From positions 1,364,001 to 1,428,000 of the forward strand of contig NZ_CP118610.1 in the NCBI RefSeq assembly GCF_028993555.1: a stretch of 64,000 nucleotides of DNA, written 5' to 3'. Source of the DNA: Ensifer adhaerens (GTDB lineage: Bacteria; Pseudomonadota; Alphaproteobacteria; Rhizobiales; Rhizobiaceae). Below, in pieces: positions 17,952 to 27,566 of this stretch. The notes below the pieces were generated by a model. That model did not search any database. It was not told the origin of the DNA and worked only from the letters and a program-made list of their open reading frames with translations. Every line of letters begins with the position of its first letter. Position 1 is the first letter of the stretch. The position numbers and the translations under genes are program-made.

Positions 17952-19061
17952 ATGTATCGCGCGCGTCTCGAGCGAGATTTCAAACACTGGATCGACAAGG
18001 GGCTGCTGCAGGAAAATGCCGCGCGCGCCATGCTGGCCGAGTACGACGGACGCGAGTCGACGTTCAGAGCAGGGCGCGTCCTGCTGATGCTGGCGGCGCT
18101 GCTGCTGTCGGCTTCGATCCTGTTGCTTGTCGCTGCGAACTGGGAGGAGCTGCCCCGCCTTGCGCGCGTCGGAGGCATCGTCGCCCTGATCTGGGGGTTC
18201 CACTTCGCTGCCGCCTGGCTGATCCAGAGTGGCAGGACGACATTTGCCGCCGCGGCGCTGGTCCTGGGCGCGGCCGCCTTTGGGGGCGGGATCGCGCTCA
18301 TCGGCCAGATGTATCATCTGTCGGGCGATGCGGCGGATGCAGCACTGCTCTGGTTCGTCGGCGCCTGCCTTTCCGCGCTCGCGTTTCGTTCTGCGGCAAT
18401 GGCAACGGTCGCTGGCGGGCTCGCGTGGTTCTATTTCGGTACCATGTTGACGGAAAGCGGTTTCAGCACGGCATCTGACTGGCATTTGTGGTCCGTGCCG
18501 GTTCTGGCTGTGATCGTCGTTCTTCTGGTCCGCTTCACGGAAGCGGGCAGGGCCCGGCATCTGGCCTATCTGCTCGTCCTCTCCTGGCTCGGTTGGCTGT
18601 ATCTGGACAATCCGTCACTTTCTTTCGCGGTCGGCCTTGCTGTCCTCGGTCTTGCGGCGTTTCTGGTTGCGACCTTGCCGGGTTCGCCCCTGCGCCAACT
18701 TGCGCTCGATGCGGGGTCGGCACCCGCATTCTATTCTTTCGCGCTCGCCTTGCTCGGGTTCACCGGACTTCAATACGAGGCGGTCGGCGTACCGACGGAG
18801 GTGGCGACCGGAGCAGGCACGTTGTTGGTGGCGCTACTCGGCATTGCGCTTGCCGGCGCGCAGAACGGGGCGGTGCGCTATCTCGGTTACATCGCCTTTG
18901 CGGGCGAGCTTCTTTATCTCGCCTTCGAAACCCTGGGATCGATGCTTGGGACATCGGGTTTCTTCCTGATCTCGGGCCTGGTCGTTGCATGCATCGCCTG
19001 GCTGGTCATTCGGATTGAGGGGCACATGGCGCGCACACGTCAGGCGGAGGCTTCGCAATGA
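17952..19061 (+). CDS. DUF2157 domain membrane protein
   Basis: A protein of about 369 residues with a short cytoplasmic N-terminus (MYRARLERDFKHWIDKGLL) and about ten membrane segments. Conserved DUF2157 pieces include ASILLLVAANWEELPR and GGGIALIGQMYHLSGDA. The biochemical function of the family is not known. GGGGGCAGG precedes ATG 17952, which I prefer; the frame is open back to TTG 17898. The stop overlaps the start of the GDYXXLXY-domain gene (ATGA), and these two are a recurrent pair. Confidence 0.85.
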   Translation: MYRARLERDFKHWIDKGLLQENAARAMLAEYDGRESTFRAGRVLLMLAALLLSASILLLVAANWEELPRLARVGGIVALIWGFHFAAAWLIQSGRTTFAAAALVLGAAAFGGGIALIGQMYHLSGDAADAALLWFVGACLSALAFRSAAMATVAGGLAWFYFGTMLTESGFSTASDWHLWSVPVLAVIVVLLVRFTEAGRARHLAYLLVLSWLGWLYLDNPSLSFAVGLAVLGLAAFLVATLPGSPLRQLALDAGSAPAFYSFALALLGFTGLQYEAVGVPTEVATGAGTLLVALLGIALAGAQNGAVRYLGYIAFAGELLYLAFETLGSMLGTSGFFLISGLVVACIAWLVIRIEGHMARTRQAEASQ

Positions 19062-19645
19062 GCAGCGGTGCATCGACCAAGCGTTGGCTGAACCCGCTGC
19101 TCGCCGCCCTGCTTGTCGCCGGCGTACAGACGGCGGCGCTCGGCTACATGATCGAGAGTAGGGCTTCTATCCTCCGGAGCGGAAGGGACGTTCTTCTGAA
19201 GACCGTACCCGTCGACCCGCGCGATCTGCTCAGAGGCGACTATGTGATTCTGAGCTACGATATCTCCAGGCTGCAACCGGAACTGTTCAAAGGCGGCCTT
19301 CCTGCACAATCGGGCGAAATGGTGGTTTATGTCAGGCTGGAGAAGCAGCCCGACGGTTTCTGGACGGCGACGGAAGCCTCGGCGCAGCCGCTGCCGCTCA
19401 CAGGCGACAGCGTTGTGCTTCGCTCGCTGCCGTTCACCTACTATCCGTCGTCGCCGCCGTTGCCCTTGACCATCGACTACGGCATCGAGCGTTTCTACGT
19501 GCCGGAGGGCGAGGGGCGCGCATTGGAGGAGGCGCGCAATGCTGAGGCGCTCTCCGTCAACATCCGCGTTGACGGCAAGGGCAGGTCGCAGATCCGCGAG
19601 ATCGCGGTCAACGGAAGCCCGGTCTATGAAGAGCCCTTATATTGA
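19058..19645 (+). CDS. GDYXXLXY domain protein
   Basis: A 195-residue membrane-anchored protein. One N-terminal transmembrane helix (about 11-28) is followed by an extracytoplasmic domain holding the family signature LLRGDYVILSYDIS, the GDYxxLxY motif. YYPSSPPLPLTIDYGIERFYVPEGEGRALE is also family-typical. It is translationally coupled to the DUF2157 gene upstream, and such pairs occur widely in proteobacteria. The molecular role is unknown; an envelope function is inferred from topology. Confidence 0.87.
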   Translation: MSSGASTKRWLNPLLAALLVAGVQTAALGYMIESRASILRSGRDVLLKTVPVDPRDLLRGDYVILSYDISRLQPELFKGGLPAQSGEMVVYVRLEKQPDGFWTATEASAQPLPLTGDSVVLRSLPFTYYPSSPPLPLTIDYGIERFYVPEGEGRALEEARNAEALSVNIRVDGKGRSQIREIAVNGSPVYEEPLY

Positions 19646-19828
19646 GGCTTCGCTGGTGCGCTCCGATCCGTCGTGGAATTCCGCATTTTCCCTTTGATCC
19701 CGCGAGAACGAGTGATATAGAGACGCCGCGCTCGGGAAAGCCCTGAACTTTCAGCATGCCCATTGTATCCGCGGTATTCCGCTGGTTGGACTTGCGGGAA
19801 TACGAACAGGCGGTGCGATTGTCTGAAC

Positions 19829-19913
<85 letters not shown>

Positions 19914-20091
19914 GACAGCGATCGCGCCTAAAGTCCGGATTCTGCGAGGATGAAGGGGGCTGGAGTGCCATTTTGCTTGCAAAACGGTTGCAGAACTGCG
20001 TAAAGCCACTCCCGGCAAATGGATCGGCTCACGTGCTCGCCAGACCTTTCGAAGGGGAAGAGCACAGTCAACGTGAAATGAAGGTTTGAAC

Positions 20092-21570
20092 ATGCAGGTT
20101 ATCGAAACGCTCGCTCAAGGGCTGAAGCGCGAACTCAAGGTCGTTATCCCGGCCAAGGACATGGAAGCTCGTATGAACGAGCGCCTGGCCGAAGTGAAGG
20201 ACCGTGTAAAGATCAACGGCTTCCGTCCGGGCAAGGTGCCGGTTGCGCATCTGAAGAAGGTCTACGGCAAGTCGATCATGGCTGACCTCGTCAACGAGAT
20301 CGTTCGCGAGAAGCCGACCGAGATCCTGTCGGGCCGTGGCGAAAAGTCGGCAACCCAGCCGGAAATCGCGATGACCGAGGACGAGGCCGAAGCCGACAAG
20401 ATCCTCAACGCCGAAGCTGACCTTGAGTTCACCGTTGCCTACGAAATCATCCCGGCAATCGAACTCAAGGACGTCAGCGGCATCAAGGTTACCCGCGAAG
20501 TCGTCGAGATCGCTGACGAAGAAGTCAACGAGCAGATCCTGAAGATCGCCGAAAGCGCCCGCAGCTACGAATCGAAGAAGGGCAAGGCCGCCAACGGCGA
20601 CCGCGTCACGATCGACTACCTCGGCAAGGTCGACGGCGTTGCCTTCGACGGCGGCAAGGACGAAGACGCTGAGCTGGTTCTCGGCTCCAACCGCTTCATC
20701 CCGGGCTTCGAAGAGCAGCTCGTCGGCGTCAAGGCTGGCGACGAGAAGACGATCACCGTCACCTTCCCGGCTGAATACCCGGCTGCAAACCTTGCAGGCA
20801 AGGAAGCGACCTTCGACATCACCGTCAAGGATGTTGCCGGCGCCCAGGACATCGAAATCAACGACGAACTGGCCACCAAGCTCGGCCTCGAATCGGCTGA
20901 CAAGCTGAAGGAAATCGTCCGCGGCCAGATCGAAGGCCAGTACGGCAACCTGACCCGTCAGAAGGTCAAGCGCCAGATCCTCGACCAGCTCGACGAACTC
21001 TACCAGTTCGAAACGCCGGAGCGCCTCGTCGAAGCCGAGTTCGAAAACATCTGGCGCCAGATCAACACCGACCTGCAGCAGGCCGGCAAGACCTTCGCCG
21101 ACGAAGAAACCACCGAAGAAGAAGCCCGCGCCGAATACCGCAAGCTCGCTGAGCGTCGCGTCCGCCTCGGCCTCGTTCTCTCGGAAATCGGCGAAAAGGC
21201 CGGCGTTCAGGTGAGCGACGACGAACTGCAGCGTTCGCTGTTCGAACAGCTGCGCCAGTTCCCGGGCCAGGAAAAGCAGATCCTCGACTACTTCAAGAAC
21301 ACCCCCGGCGCTGCTGCTTCGCTGCGCGCTCCGCTGTTCGAAGAAAAGGTCGTCGACCACCTGCTCGGCGAAATCTCGGTAACCGACAAGACGGTTTCCA
21401 AGGAAGAGCTGACGGCTGACGACGAAGAAGGCGAAGGCAAGGCTGCCAAGAAGGCTCCGGCCAAGAAGAAGGCTGCTGCCAAGGCTGAAGCCGCTGAAGG
21501 CGAAGAAGCTGCCGCTCCGAAGAAGAAGGCTCCGGCCAAGAAGAAGGCCGCTGACGACAGCGCCGAGTAA
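20092..21570 (+). CDS. tig: Trigger factor
   Basis: A 492-residue ribosome-bound chaperone and peptidyl-prolyl isomerase. The N-terminal ribosome-binding domain contains the GFRPGKVP signature loop near residue 44. The FKBP-type domain follows ([20 protein letters not shown], about 166-185), then the helical C-terminal arms. The last 45 residues are a Lys/Ala/Glu-rich histone-H1-like tail, absent from the E. coli protein but common in rhizobia. ATG 20092 is preferred over TTG 20086, with GAAGG upstream. Codon bias is very strong, as expected for an abundant protein. Confidence 0.96.
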   Translation: MQVIETLAQGLKRELKVVIPAKDMEARMNERLAEVKDRVKINGFRPGKVPVAHLKKVYGKSIMADLVNEIVREKPTEILSGRGEKSATQPEIAMTEDEAEADKILNAEADLEFTVAYEIIPAIELKDVSGIKVTREVVEIADEEVNEQILKIAESARSYESKKGKAANGDRVTIDYLGKVDGVAFDGGKDEDAELVLGSNRFIPGFEEQLVGVKAGDEKTITVTFPAEYPAANLAGKEATFDITVKDVAGAQDIEINDELATKLGLESADKLKEIVRGQIEGQYGNLTRQKVKRQILDQLDELYQFETPERLVEAEFENIWRQINTDLQQAGKTFADEETTEEEARAEYRKLAERRVRLGLVLSEIGEKAGVQVSDDELQRSLFEQLRQFPGQEKQILDYFKNTPGAAASLRAPLFEEKVVDHLLGEISVTDKTVSKEELTADDEEGEGKAAKKAPAKKKAAAKAEAAEGEEAAAPKKKAPAKKKAADDSAE

Positions 21571-21593
21571 TCGGATCGAAGCCTTAGAAATCG

Positions 21594-21623
21594 AAAAGCC
21601 CTGCCGCTTGCGGCAGGGCTTTT
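21594..21623 (+). terminator. Rho-independent terminator of tig
   Basis: An 11-bp GC-rich stem (AGCCCTGCCGC with its complement) closed by TT, flanked by AAA and TTTTTCG. It lies 24 bases after the tig stop. Confidence 0.9.
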
Positions 21624-21674
21624 TCGTTTGAAGCACGTTGACGAGGTCGCCGTCTCAGCGACGTCGCGAGATGC

Positions 21675-22478
21675 CTAACCGATGTCCAGGAGGAGGGCGC
21701 GATGGTCGGAGACTTCCGGCCGCGCGACGACATCGAACCGGGCGACTTCAACCCCACCGTTCACCAGCATGTAATCGGCAAAGCGGCCGCTCTTCAGATA
21801 GTGCGACGTCCGAGTATCCGTGTGCCCACGGGACACGACGAGGTCAGTCAGCCCTAGCTCTGCGAGTACCTGAAAGGTCACGCTGTCCGGGAGCACGTTG
21901 AAATCACCGCACACGATAAGCCGTTCGTTGCCCGGCCAGACCTGACGGACGAGGCTTACCAGTGCGCCTGCCTGTGCGCGCCGTGCCGCTGTGTCGTTCT
22001 TGCCGTCGATCTCCCGCAGGCCGTGCATCTGGGCGATAGTAATTGCCGTGCCGGCATCATGGTCGAACAGACGGATGCAATGTGCATTGCGGGCGCGTGG
22101 ATGTGGCCCCCAGCCCCCGGATGAAAAGCTGCCATGCACGAAGCCGAGCGCCTGACCGGTGATGGAATGGGAGCGGCGGACGAAGGTCGCGAGCCCGAAT
22201 TCCGAGGCCACGTGCCGGTCGCCTTCAAAGAGCGTGCCGCGCGCCGTCGGGCAGAAGAAGCCATCGTGACCGGGAAGCACTTCCGCGATCTCGTCGAAGA
22301 GGTTGGCGCGTTGCGGCAGTTCCACATCCGCATCGCGATAGGTCAGCCACTCGGCATTGGTCGTCGGTGAGCGGGCGACCTCCTGCAGGCACAGCACATC
22401 GGCGTCGACTTCAGCGAGATATCTCATCAACGGCGAATGGAGCTTGCCGCCCCAGGCATTGAGGGAAAGGATGCGCAT
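21675..22478 (-). CDS. Endonuclease/exonuclease/phosphatase (EEP) family hydrolase
   Basis: A 267-residue EEP-fold enzyme. It begins MRILSLNAWGGKL with the catalytic Asn-containing strand. LCLQEVARS carries the metal-binding Glu, VCGDFNVLPDS the GDFN motif, and EVSDHRALLLD the terminal SDH with the catalytic His. The family cleaves phosphodiester or phosphomonoester bonds in nucleic acids, lipids or small molecules; the substrate cannot be told from sequence. No signal peptide is seen from ATG 22478. A longer frame to 22616 lacks a convincing ribosome binding site. It is convergent with tig and downstream of sthA on the same strand. Confidence 0.85.
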   Translation of the reverse strand: MRILSLNAWGGKLHSPLMRYLAEVDADVLCLQEVARSPTTNAEWLTYRDADVELPQRANLFDEIAEVLPGHDGFFCPTARGTLFEGDRHVASEFGLATFVRRSHSITGQALGFVHGSFSSGGWGPHPRARNAHCIRLFDHDAGTAITIAQMHGLREIDGKNDTAARRAQAGALVSLVRQVWPGNERLIVCGDFNVLPDSVTFQVLAELGLTDLVVSRGHTDTRTSHYLKSGRFADYMLVNGGVEVARFDVVARPEVSDHRALLLDIG

Positions 22479-22684
22479 GGGTTCATGTCTCGTTATCAGG
22501 AGAGGCGAAGCTACCCGATTCTCTGGCATGGCGGCCATGCACGCAATTTTGCGCGCCTGCTTGCAGGGCAGGCGCAGATTGCCGCGAACGGTGACGAAGC
22601 GGAACGCCTTCGTCACCTATGTGCGATGGACCACGTCCAGTGCGGTCGTCGTCTTTGACACGCCCCGGATATGTCGCCTGCGGC

Positions 22685-24100
22685 TTACGCTTTTGGCAAT
22701 TCCTGCTTGATCTCGCCCATGCGGTTCCAGGCGTCGAGGCCGGCAATCTTGTAGGCCTCGGCAAGCGTCGGGTAGTTGAAGGTGTTCTCGACGAAGTATT
22801 CGACCGTGCCCTTGAGGTTCAGCACGGCCTGGCCGATGTGGACCAGTTCGGTCGCGCCTTCGCCGATGATATGCACACCGAGCAGCCGGCGTGTCTTCAT
22901 CGAGAAGATCATCTTCAAGAGGCCGGAATCGAGACCCATGATGTGACCGCGCGACGTTTCGCGGAAGCGGGCAATGCCGCATTCATAGGGGATGCCGCGT
23001 TCCTTGACCTCTTCTTCCGAAAGGCCGCAGGTAGAGATTTCCGGAACGGCATAGATGCCGTAGGGGAAATACTTCTGCGGCTCCATGGCGATCGCGCCGA
23101 TAGCAACGCGCGCCGCGATGCGGCCCTGTTCCATGGAGGTCGAGGCAAGGCTCGGGAATCCGACGACGTCGCCGGCGGCATAGATGTTCGGAACCGAGGT
23201 CTGGAACGTCTCCGGATTGACCTTGAGCCGCCCGCGGCTGTCCGCTTCCAGCCCCGCCGCAGGCAGGTTGAGCGTGTCGGTGGCACCCATCCGCCCGGCT
23301 GCGAAGAGCACCATGTCTGTGGTGATCCTGCGGCCGTTGTCGAGTGTCAGCAGAACCTTACCATCGTCGAGCCGTTCGACCTTGTCGGCCTTCTGCCCGA
23401 GGTGCAGCTTCATGTTGCGGTCGCGCAGCTGGTAGGTGAAATCCTCGACGATCTCCTTGTCGATGAAATCGAGCATCGTCGTCTTGGGGTCGATTACAGT
23501 CACATGCGTGTCGAGCGCGCTGAAGATCGTTGCATATTCGATGCCGACGACGCCGGCGCCGATGACGACGAGCGAACGTGGTAGTGATGCGATATCGAGC
23601 AGTTCGTCACTGTCGAGCACGGTCTTGCCGTCGAACGGCATGTAATCCGGACGGAATGGCTTCGTGCCGACGGCAAGCATGATGCTCGTTCCTGAAACGA
23701 GCAGGGTCTCGCCATCGTCCTTGACGACCTCGAGCGTGGTCGGATCGACGAAACTTGCCTTGCCGCGCATCTGCTGTACGCGATTGCGGGCAAACTGGTG
23801 TTCGAGAACCTCGACCTCATGATTGAGAGTGATGATGAGGCGTTGCCTCAGGTCGTCGGCGCTGATCTCCTGTTTGACGCGATAGGCGCGGCCATAGAAG
23901 CCCCGCTCGCGCCAGCCTGAAAGATTGAGCGCCGTCTCGCGCAAGGTCTTGGAGGGGATTGTCCCCGTGTGCACCGACACGCCGCCGACGCGCTTTCCCT
24001 GTTCGATGACGAGGACCCTCTTGCCAAGCTTGGCGGCCTGGATGGCGCCGCGACGGCCGGCGGGCCCGCTTCCGACGACGATGAGATCGAACTGGTTCAT
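22685..24100 (-). CDS. sthA: Soluble pyridine nucleotide transhydrogenase SthA (Si-specific)
   Basis: A 471-residue FAD-dependent pyridine nucleotide oxidoreductase. The FAD motif is DLIVVGSGPAGRRGAIQ. The region that holds the redox disulfide in lipoamide dehydrogenases reads GGVSVHTGTIPSK, with neither cysteine, as expected for a transhydrogenase. The NAD(P) Rossmann motif is VVIGAGVVGIEYATI, and HIIGEGATELVHIGQAV is the dimerisation segment. SthA moves hydride between NADPH and NAD in the cytoplasm. ATG 24100 gives the usual MNQFDLIVVG start. Confidence 0.94.
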   Translation of the reverse strand: MNQFDLIVVGSGPAGRRGAIQAAKLGKRVLVIEQGKRVGGVSVHTGTIPSKTLRETALNLSGWRERGFYGRAYRVKQEISADDLRQRLIITLNHEVEVLEHQFARNRVQQMRGKASFVDPTTLEVVKDDGETLLVSGTSIMLAVGTKPFRPDYMPFDGKTVLDSDELLDIASLPRSLVVIGAGVVGIEYATIFSALDTHVTVIDPKTTMLDFIDKEIVEDFTYQLRDRNMKLHLGQKADKVERLDDGKVLLTLDNGRRITTDMVLFAAGRMGATDTLNLPAAGLEADSRGRLKVNPETFQTSVPNIYAAGDVVGFPSLASTSMEQGRIAARVAIGAIAMEPQKYFPYGIYAVPEISTCGLSEEEVKERGIPYECGIARFRETSRGHIMGLDSGLLKMIFSMKTRRLLGVHIIGEGATELVHIGQAVLNLKGTVEYFVENTFNYPTLAEAYKIAGLDAWNRMGEIKQELPKA

Positions 24101-24302
24101 GGGCATTTCCGTTTGAAGGGAGGAATCGTTGTGCATTGCGAAAACTCTCGCTTGCAAGCGTCTATACCGTCAATGGCACGGTTTGATGAAGTGGTTTTCA
24201 TAGCCCAAACAGCTGGATGAGAATATAAGGGAATGTGCGTATGCTTGGCTTCGTTACGACATGCCGGGCCCCATCGGCGTCGTATTTGCCTGGAGGGTGG
24301 CG

Positions 24303-25346
24303 ATGGGATTGGAGCTGACGAACAGGGCGGTGCCGCAGTCGGACGGCGAGGGCGTCGTACCGCAAACGGAGCATCGGCCGGGTGTCGTTGCGGCGGCGGT
24401 TTATGAGAACGGCGTAAGGGTACGCGATATCCGTATTGAAGATGCCGGCATGTGGCGCTCGCGGCCGGGCGCGGTGATCTGGATTGGACTGCATGAGCCC
24501 GATGCGGAACTGCTTCATCAGGTACAACGAGAATTTGACTTGCACGATCTGGCTATCGAGGACGCCTGCAAGGCGCACCAGAGGCCGAAGCTGGAGATCT
24601 ACGGCGATTCGATGTTCGTCGTTGCGCGCACGGCCCATATGGTCGGCGACGAGATCGCCTTCGGCGAGACACATCTGTTCGTCGGGCGCGGCTACGTCGT
24701 CTCGGTGCGGCACGGCCCGTCGACTTCCTACATGGCTGTCCGCCAACGCTGCGAGTCCTCACCGGCGGCTCTTGCCCATGGCGAAAATTACATCCTCTAT
24801 TCGATCCTGGATTTCATCGTCGACAACTACATGCCCGTGATCGAGGCTATTCACGAGGAGGTGGAAGAGCTCGAGGACCGCCTGTTGCGGGAGCGGCTGA
24901 TCAAGGGTGACATCGAGCGCCTTTATCTGCTCCGGCGCAATCTCCTGAGGCTGCGCAACGCGGTCGTGCCGCTGGTCGATGTCTGCCGACGGCACGAACA
25001 CATCGACCTGCCAGGCATGGATGCGGCACTGCAGCCGCTCTTTCGTGACGTGACGGATCACGTGCGCCGGGTTCAGGAGGATATCGACGCATTGCGCGAG
25101 GTTCTGGCCTTCACCTTCGAGGCGAGCCTGATGGTCGGCCAGTCCGAACAGACGGAAATCTCGCGCAAGCTTGCGTCCTGGGCGGCGATCCTCGCCGTGC
25201 CCACGGCGATCGCCGGCATTTACGGCATGAACTTCGACGACATGCCGGAACTGAAGTTTCGCTACGGCTATTTCGTCGTTCTTGCGGTGATTATCGGCTT
25301 GTGCGGGACGCTCTACCGGTTTTTCCGCCGCGCGAAATGGTTGTAG
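24303..25346 (+). CDS. CorA family magnesium/cobalt transporter
   Basis: A 347-residue CorA-type cation channel. The large N-terminal cytoplasmic domain (about 1-270) includes AIEDACKAHQRPKLEIYGD, and a long helix follows. Two C-terminal membrane helices carry the signature YGMNFDDMPEL (GMN motif) between them. The protein ends in basic residues (RFFRRAKWL). GGAGG ten bases before ATG 24303 decides the start; the frame opens at 24261. It is divergent from sthA. Confidence 0.93.
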   Translation: MGLELTNRAVPQSDGEGVVPQTEHRPGVVAAAVYENGVRVRDIRIEDAGMWRSRPGAVIWIGLHEPDAELLHQVQREFDLHDLAIEDACKAHQRPKLEIYGDSMFVVARTAHMVGDEIAFGETHLFVGRGYVVSVRHGPSTSYMAVRQRCESSPAALAHGENYILYSILDFIVDNYMPVIEAIHEEVEELEDRLLRERLIKGDIERLYLLRRNLLRLRNAVVPLVDVCRRHEHIDLPGMDAALQPLFRDVTDHVRRVQEDIDALREVLAFTFEASLMVGQSEQTEISRKLASWAAILAVPTAIAGIYGMNFDDMPELKFRYGYFVVLAVIIGLCGTLYRFFRRAKWL

Positions 25347-25726
25347 GCGCGGAGCACGTTCCAGGAACGTGTGACGCGGTACTCAGTCCGGAATTGCTCG
25401 ACCGTCCTCAAGTCAGATGTCCATCCTTGCTCTTGGTGACGCGATCGCGGGAGGCGGTACCGAGCAGCCCCGCCGTGTGAGCCCGAGTGGTCGGGACAGC
25501 ACGAGCCGTTATGGCGCACAATGCGGGTTCCTCGGCAATGTGGTAAGCTTTGCGCCAAGTGAGGGCCTCATCTCATGGGGCGCCGCGTCGGCATGGTCGC
25601 TCGCATCGCGCAGCAATCTGAGCTGACGTGTCGTATCGCCGTGCTCGGCACAAGGCCTTTCGTGATCAGCCGGTAGAGCGACGCCACAACCGGTCGACAT
25701 TGCAATTCTCGAAATCGGAGGACGCG
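25347..25726. other. Intergenic region, nothing recognised
   Basis: 380 bases between the CorA-type gene and the zinc-peptidase gene. A perfect short palindrome (CACGTTCC A GGAACGTG, 25355-25371) lies just after the CorA stop. CGGAGG before 25727 is the downstream gene's ribosome binding site. Confidence 0.5.
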
Positions 25727-26899
25727 ATGGCAACCCTTTTGGAAACGCTCGGTGACTTGATCGGCACGAACTGGAAGCACCGCGACGTGGCCAAGCGGTA
25801 CTCGCGCACTTTTTTGTGCCGCTGCGGCAGCCATATTTTCTTCGGCAACATCCTTTGCAACAGCTGTCAGGCGCCGCTCGGATATTTGCCTGGTGAAGAC
25901 GCGTTGGTGCCACTCGAGCCCGGCCCACTGCCCGACACGTGGGTCGCGGGCGAGGAACGGCCATTGCTGAAGTATTGCGGCAACCGCGACACGCCTGCGC
26001 AGTGCAACTGGATGCTGGCGGCCAGCGAACCGAGGTCCCTTTGCATCGCCTGCCGGCTGAACCGGACAATTCCCAATCTCGATCGCGAGGACAATGCCCG
26101 CCACTGGGGCCTGATCGAGGTGGCGAAGCGAAGGCTGGTGTCGCAGCTGCTGGCGCTCGGTTTGCCGGTGAAGTCCAAGGTCGACGAGGACGAGAAACAC
26201 GGCTTGATGTTCGATTTCCTGCGTTCGCCCGAGAAAGGGCCGCGCGTGCTGACTGGGCACGCCGATGGTTTGATTACGGTCAACATCGAGGAGGCGGATT
26301 CGGTTCAGCGGGAGAAGATGCGGCTCGAACTGCATGAACCCTATCGAACGTTGCTGGGCCATTTTCGACACGAGGTCGGTCACTACTATTGGAATCGGCT
26401 CGTTCTGCACGGCTCTTGGCTGGAGCCCTTTCGCATGCTCTTCGGTGATGAGCGCGCCGACTACGCGCAGGCATTGAAGGCGAACTATGAAAGCGGCCCA
26501 CCTGCAGACTGGGCTGATCGATACATCAGCTCCTATGCTTCCGTGCATCCCTGGGAAGATTGGGCCGAAACCTGGGCGCACTACCTCCATATGATCGACA
26601 GCCTTGGCACTGCATTCGGATTTGGGCTTGACGCTGGGGATATAGAGGCTGTCATCCAACCGTTCGAACGCGACGCATTGTATGCGCCCGACGACGCCGG
26701 CGCCGACGGTTTTCTTTCGCTGCTAAACTCCTGGATCGAAATGACTATGGTGCTCAACGAGCTGGCGCGCAGCATGGGGCAGCCGGACTTCTACCCCTTC
26801 GTGATGTCGAAACCCTCAGTGGCCAAGCTGCAGTTCGTGCATATGGTTGTTGAGGGCGCCCGCTCGGCGACGGCGTCTGGAGGAGATGGCTCGCTCTAG
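25727..26899 (+). CDS. Zinc-ribbon metallopeptidase family protein
   Basis: A 390-residue cytoplasmic protein. An N-terminal zinc ribbon is formed by paired cysteines (FLCRCGSHIFFGNILCNSC, about 29-47) with more cysteines around CIACR. A long domain follows with a zincin active site FRHEVGHYYW and a downstream Glu-rich WAETWAHYLHMID. This matches the 'putative zinc-binding metallopeptidase' family often seen in rhizobia. The substrate is unknown. ATG 25727 is preceded by CGGAGG; an in-frame extension to 25628 lacks one. It is the last intact gene before the core/accessory junction. Confidence 0.82.
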   Translation: MATLLETLGDLIGTNWKHRDVAKRYSRTFLCRCGSHIFFGNILCNSCQAPLGYLPGEDALVPLEPGPLPDTWVAGEERPLLKYCGNRDTPAQCNWMLAASEPRSLCIACRLNRTIPNLDREDNARHWGLIEVAKRRLVSQLLALGLPVKSKVDEDEKHGLMFDFLRSPEKGPRVLTGHADGLITVNIEEADSVQREKMRLELHEPYRTLLGHFRHEVGHYYWNRLVLHGSWLEPFRMLFGDERADYAQALKANYESGPPADWADRYISSYASVHPWEDWAETWAHYLHMIDSLGTAFGFGLDAGDIEAVIQPFERDALYAPDDAGADGFLSLLNSWIEMTMVLNELARSMGQPDFYPFVMSKPSVAKLQFVHMVVEGARSATASGGDGSL

Positions 26900-27168
26900 C
26901 TGTTGGCCTTCATCGTTGTGCGTTGCCCGGTGTCTCCTCCCGGCTGACGTTGCACAGGATATGCCATTCATGCTTTTTTGAGGTGCCGGGTTAGTTTCGC
27001 GTCCAGGCGCTCAAAGTAATGGCTGCAGCCTGGTGGACGGCGACGGCCCATGCGACGCGGCGGGAGACAATCGCCTGATGCACTCATAGCATCAGACGAG
27101 ACATGACGTTCGCAGCGAGCGAAAAAATTCTGTTGGCGCCACCCGAGCGGCTGCGCGAGCCCGAGCGT
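26900..27168. other. Intergenic region before the radC remnant
   Basis: About 270 bases with no credible ORF. The base composition is still like the core genome. Confidence 0.4.
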
Positions 27169-27340
27169 TCAGAATAGCCGAAGGCCATTCAGGCTGACGT
27201 GTCCATCCTTGCCGATGATGATGTGGTCGTGCACGGCGATGCCAAGTGGTTTCGCCGTTTCGACGATCAGCTTGGTCATGTCGATATCGGCGCGCGACGG
27301 GGTAGGGTCGCCTGAGGGATGATTGTGGACAATCCTAGCA
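27169..27340 (-). pseudogene. radC remnant (C-terminal JAB-domain fragment)
   Basis: On the minus strand, an uninterrupted 57-codon frame reads [38 protein letters not shown] and [18 protein letters not shown], then stops. This is the C-terminal third of a RadC (DUF2466, JAB/MPN) protein, including the metal-binding HNHPSG motif. Upstream of about 27340 the homology stops abruptly and sequence becomes AT-richer, with no start codon or N-terminal domain. The gene has therefore been cut, most likely by the insertion or deletion that created the accessory region to the right. Confidence 0.85.
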
Positions 27341-27566
27341 TTCTAAGTAACTTATTGAAAATGAGACATAAAAGGCAGGCGGAAATCAGACTGGGGTAGG
27401 TTCTTGGGATCGAAAATTTGGCCGACCCCAGCTTTTTTCATCGTTGATCACTCTCTCTCTCCCGCCGAGTCATTTGGCCGACCGCACGGGCGTGGTCGGC
27501 CTACCCGATCAGGCAGTGGCGATCACGGCCGTAGAGACACACATTAGGCTCTACAGGAGATCAGCC
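27341..27566. other. Junction sequence at the start of the accessory region
   Basis: About 225 bases between the cut radC end and the HtrA-like gene. The first 60 bases are AT-rich (CTAAGTAACTTATTGAAAAT) and unlike both sides. No tRNA, attachment site or integrase can be seen here. ACAGGAG before 27567 is the next gene's ribosome binding site. Confidence 0.45.

Noticed and set aside
20068..21636. A 522-codon minus-strand frame opposite tig
   Set aside because: Shadow of the strongly biased tig codons; low-complexity product and no family match.
25355..25371. Perfect palindrome after the CorA-type gene
   Set aside because: The one-base centre cannot form a terminator hairpin and there is no T-tract; it may be chance or a protein site with no evidence.
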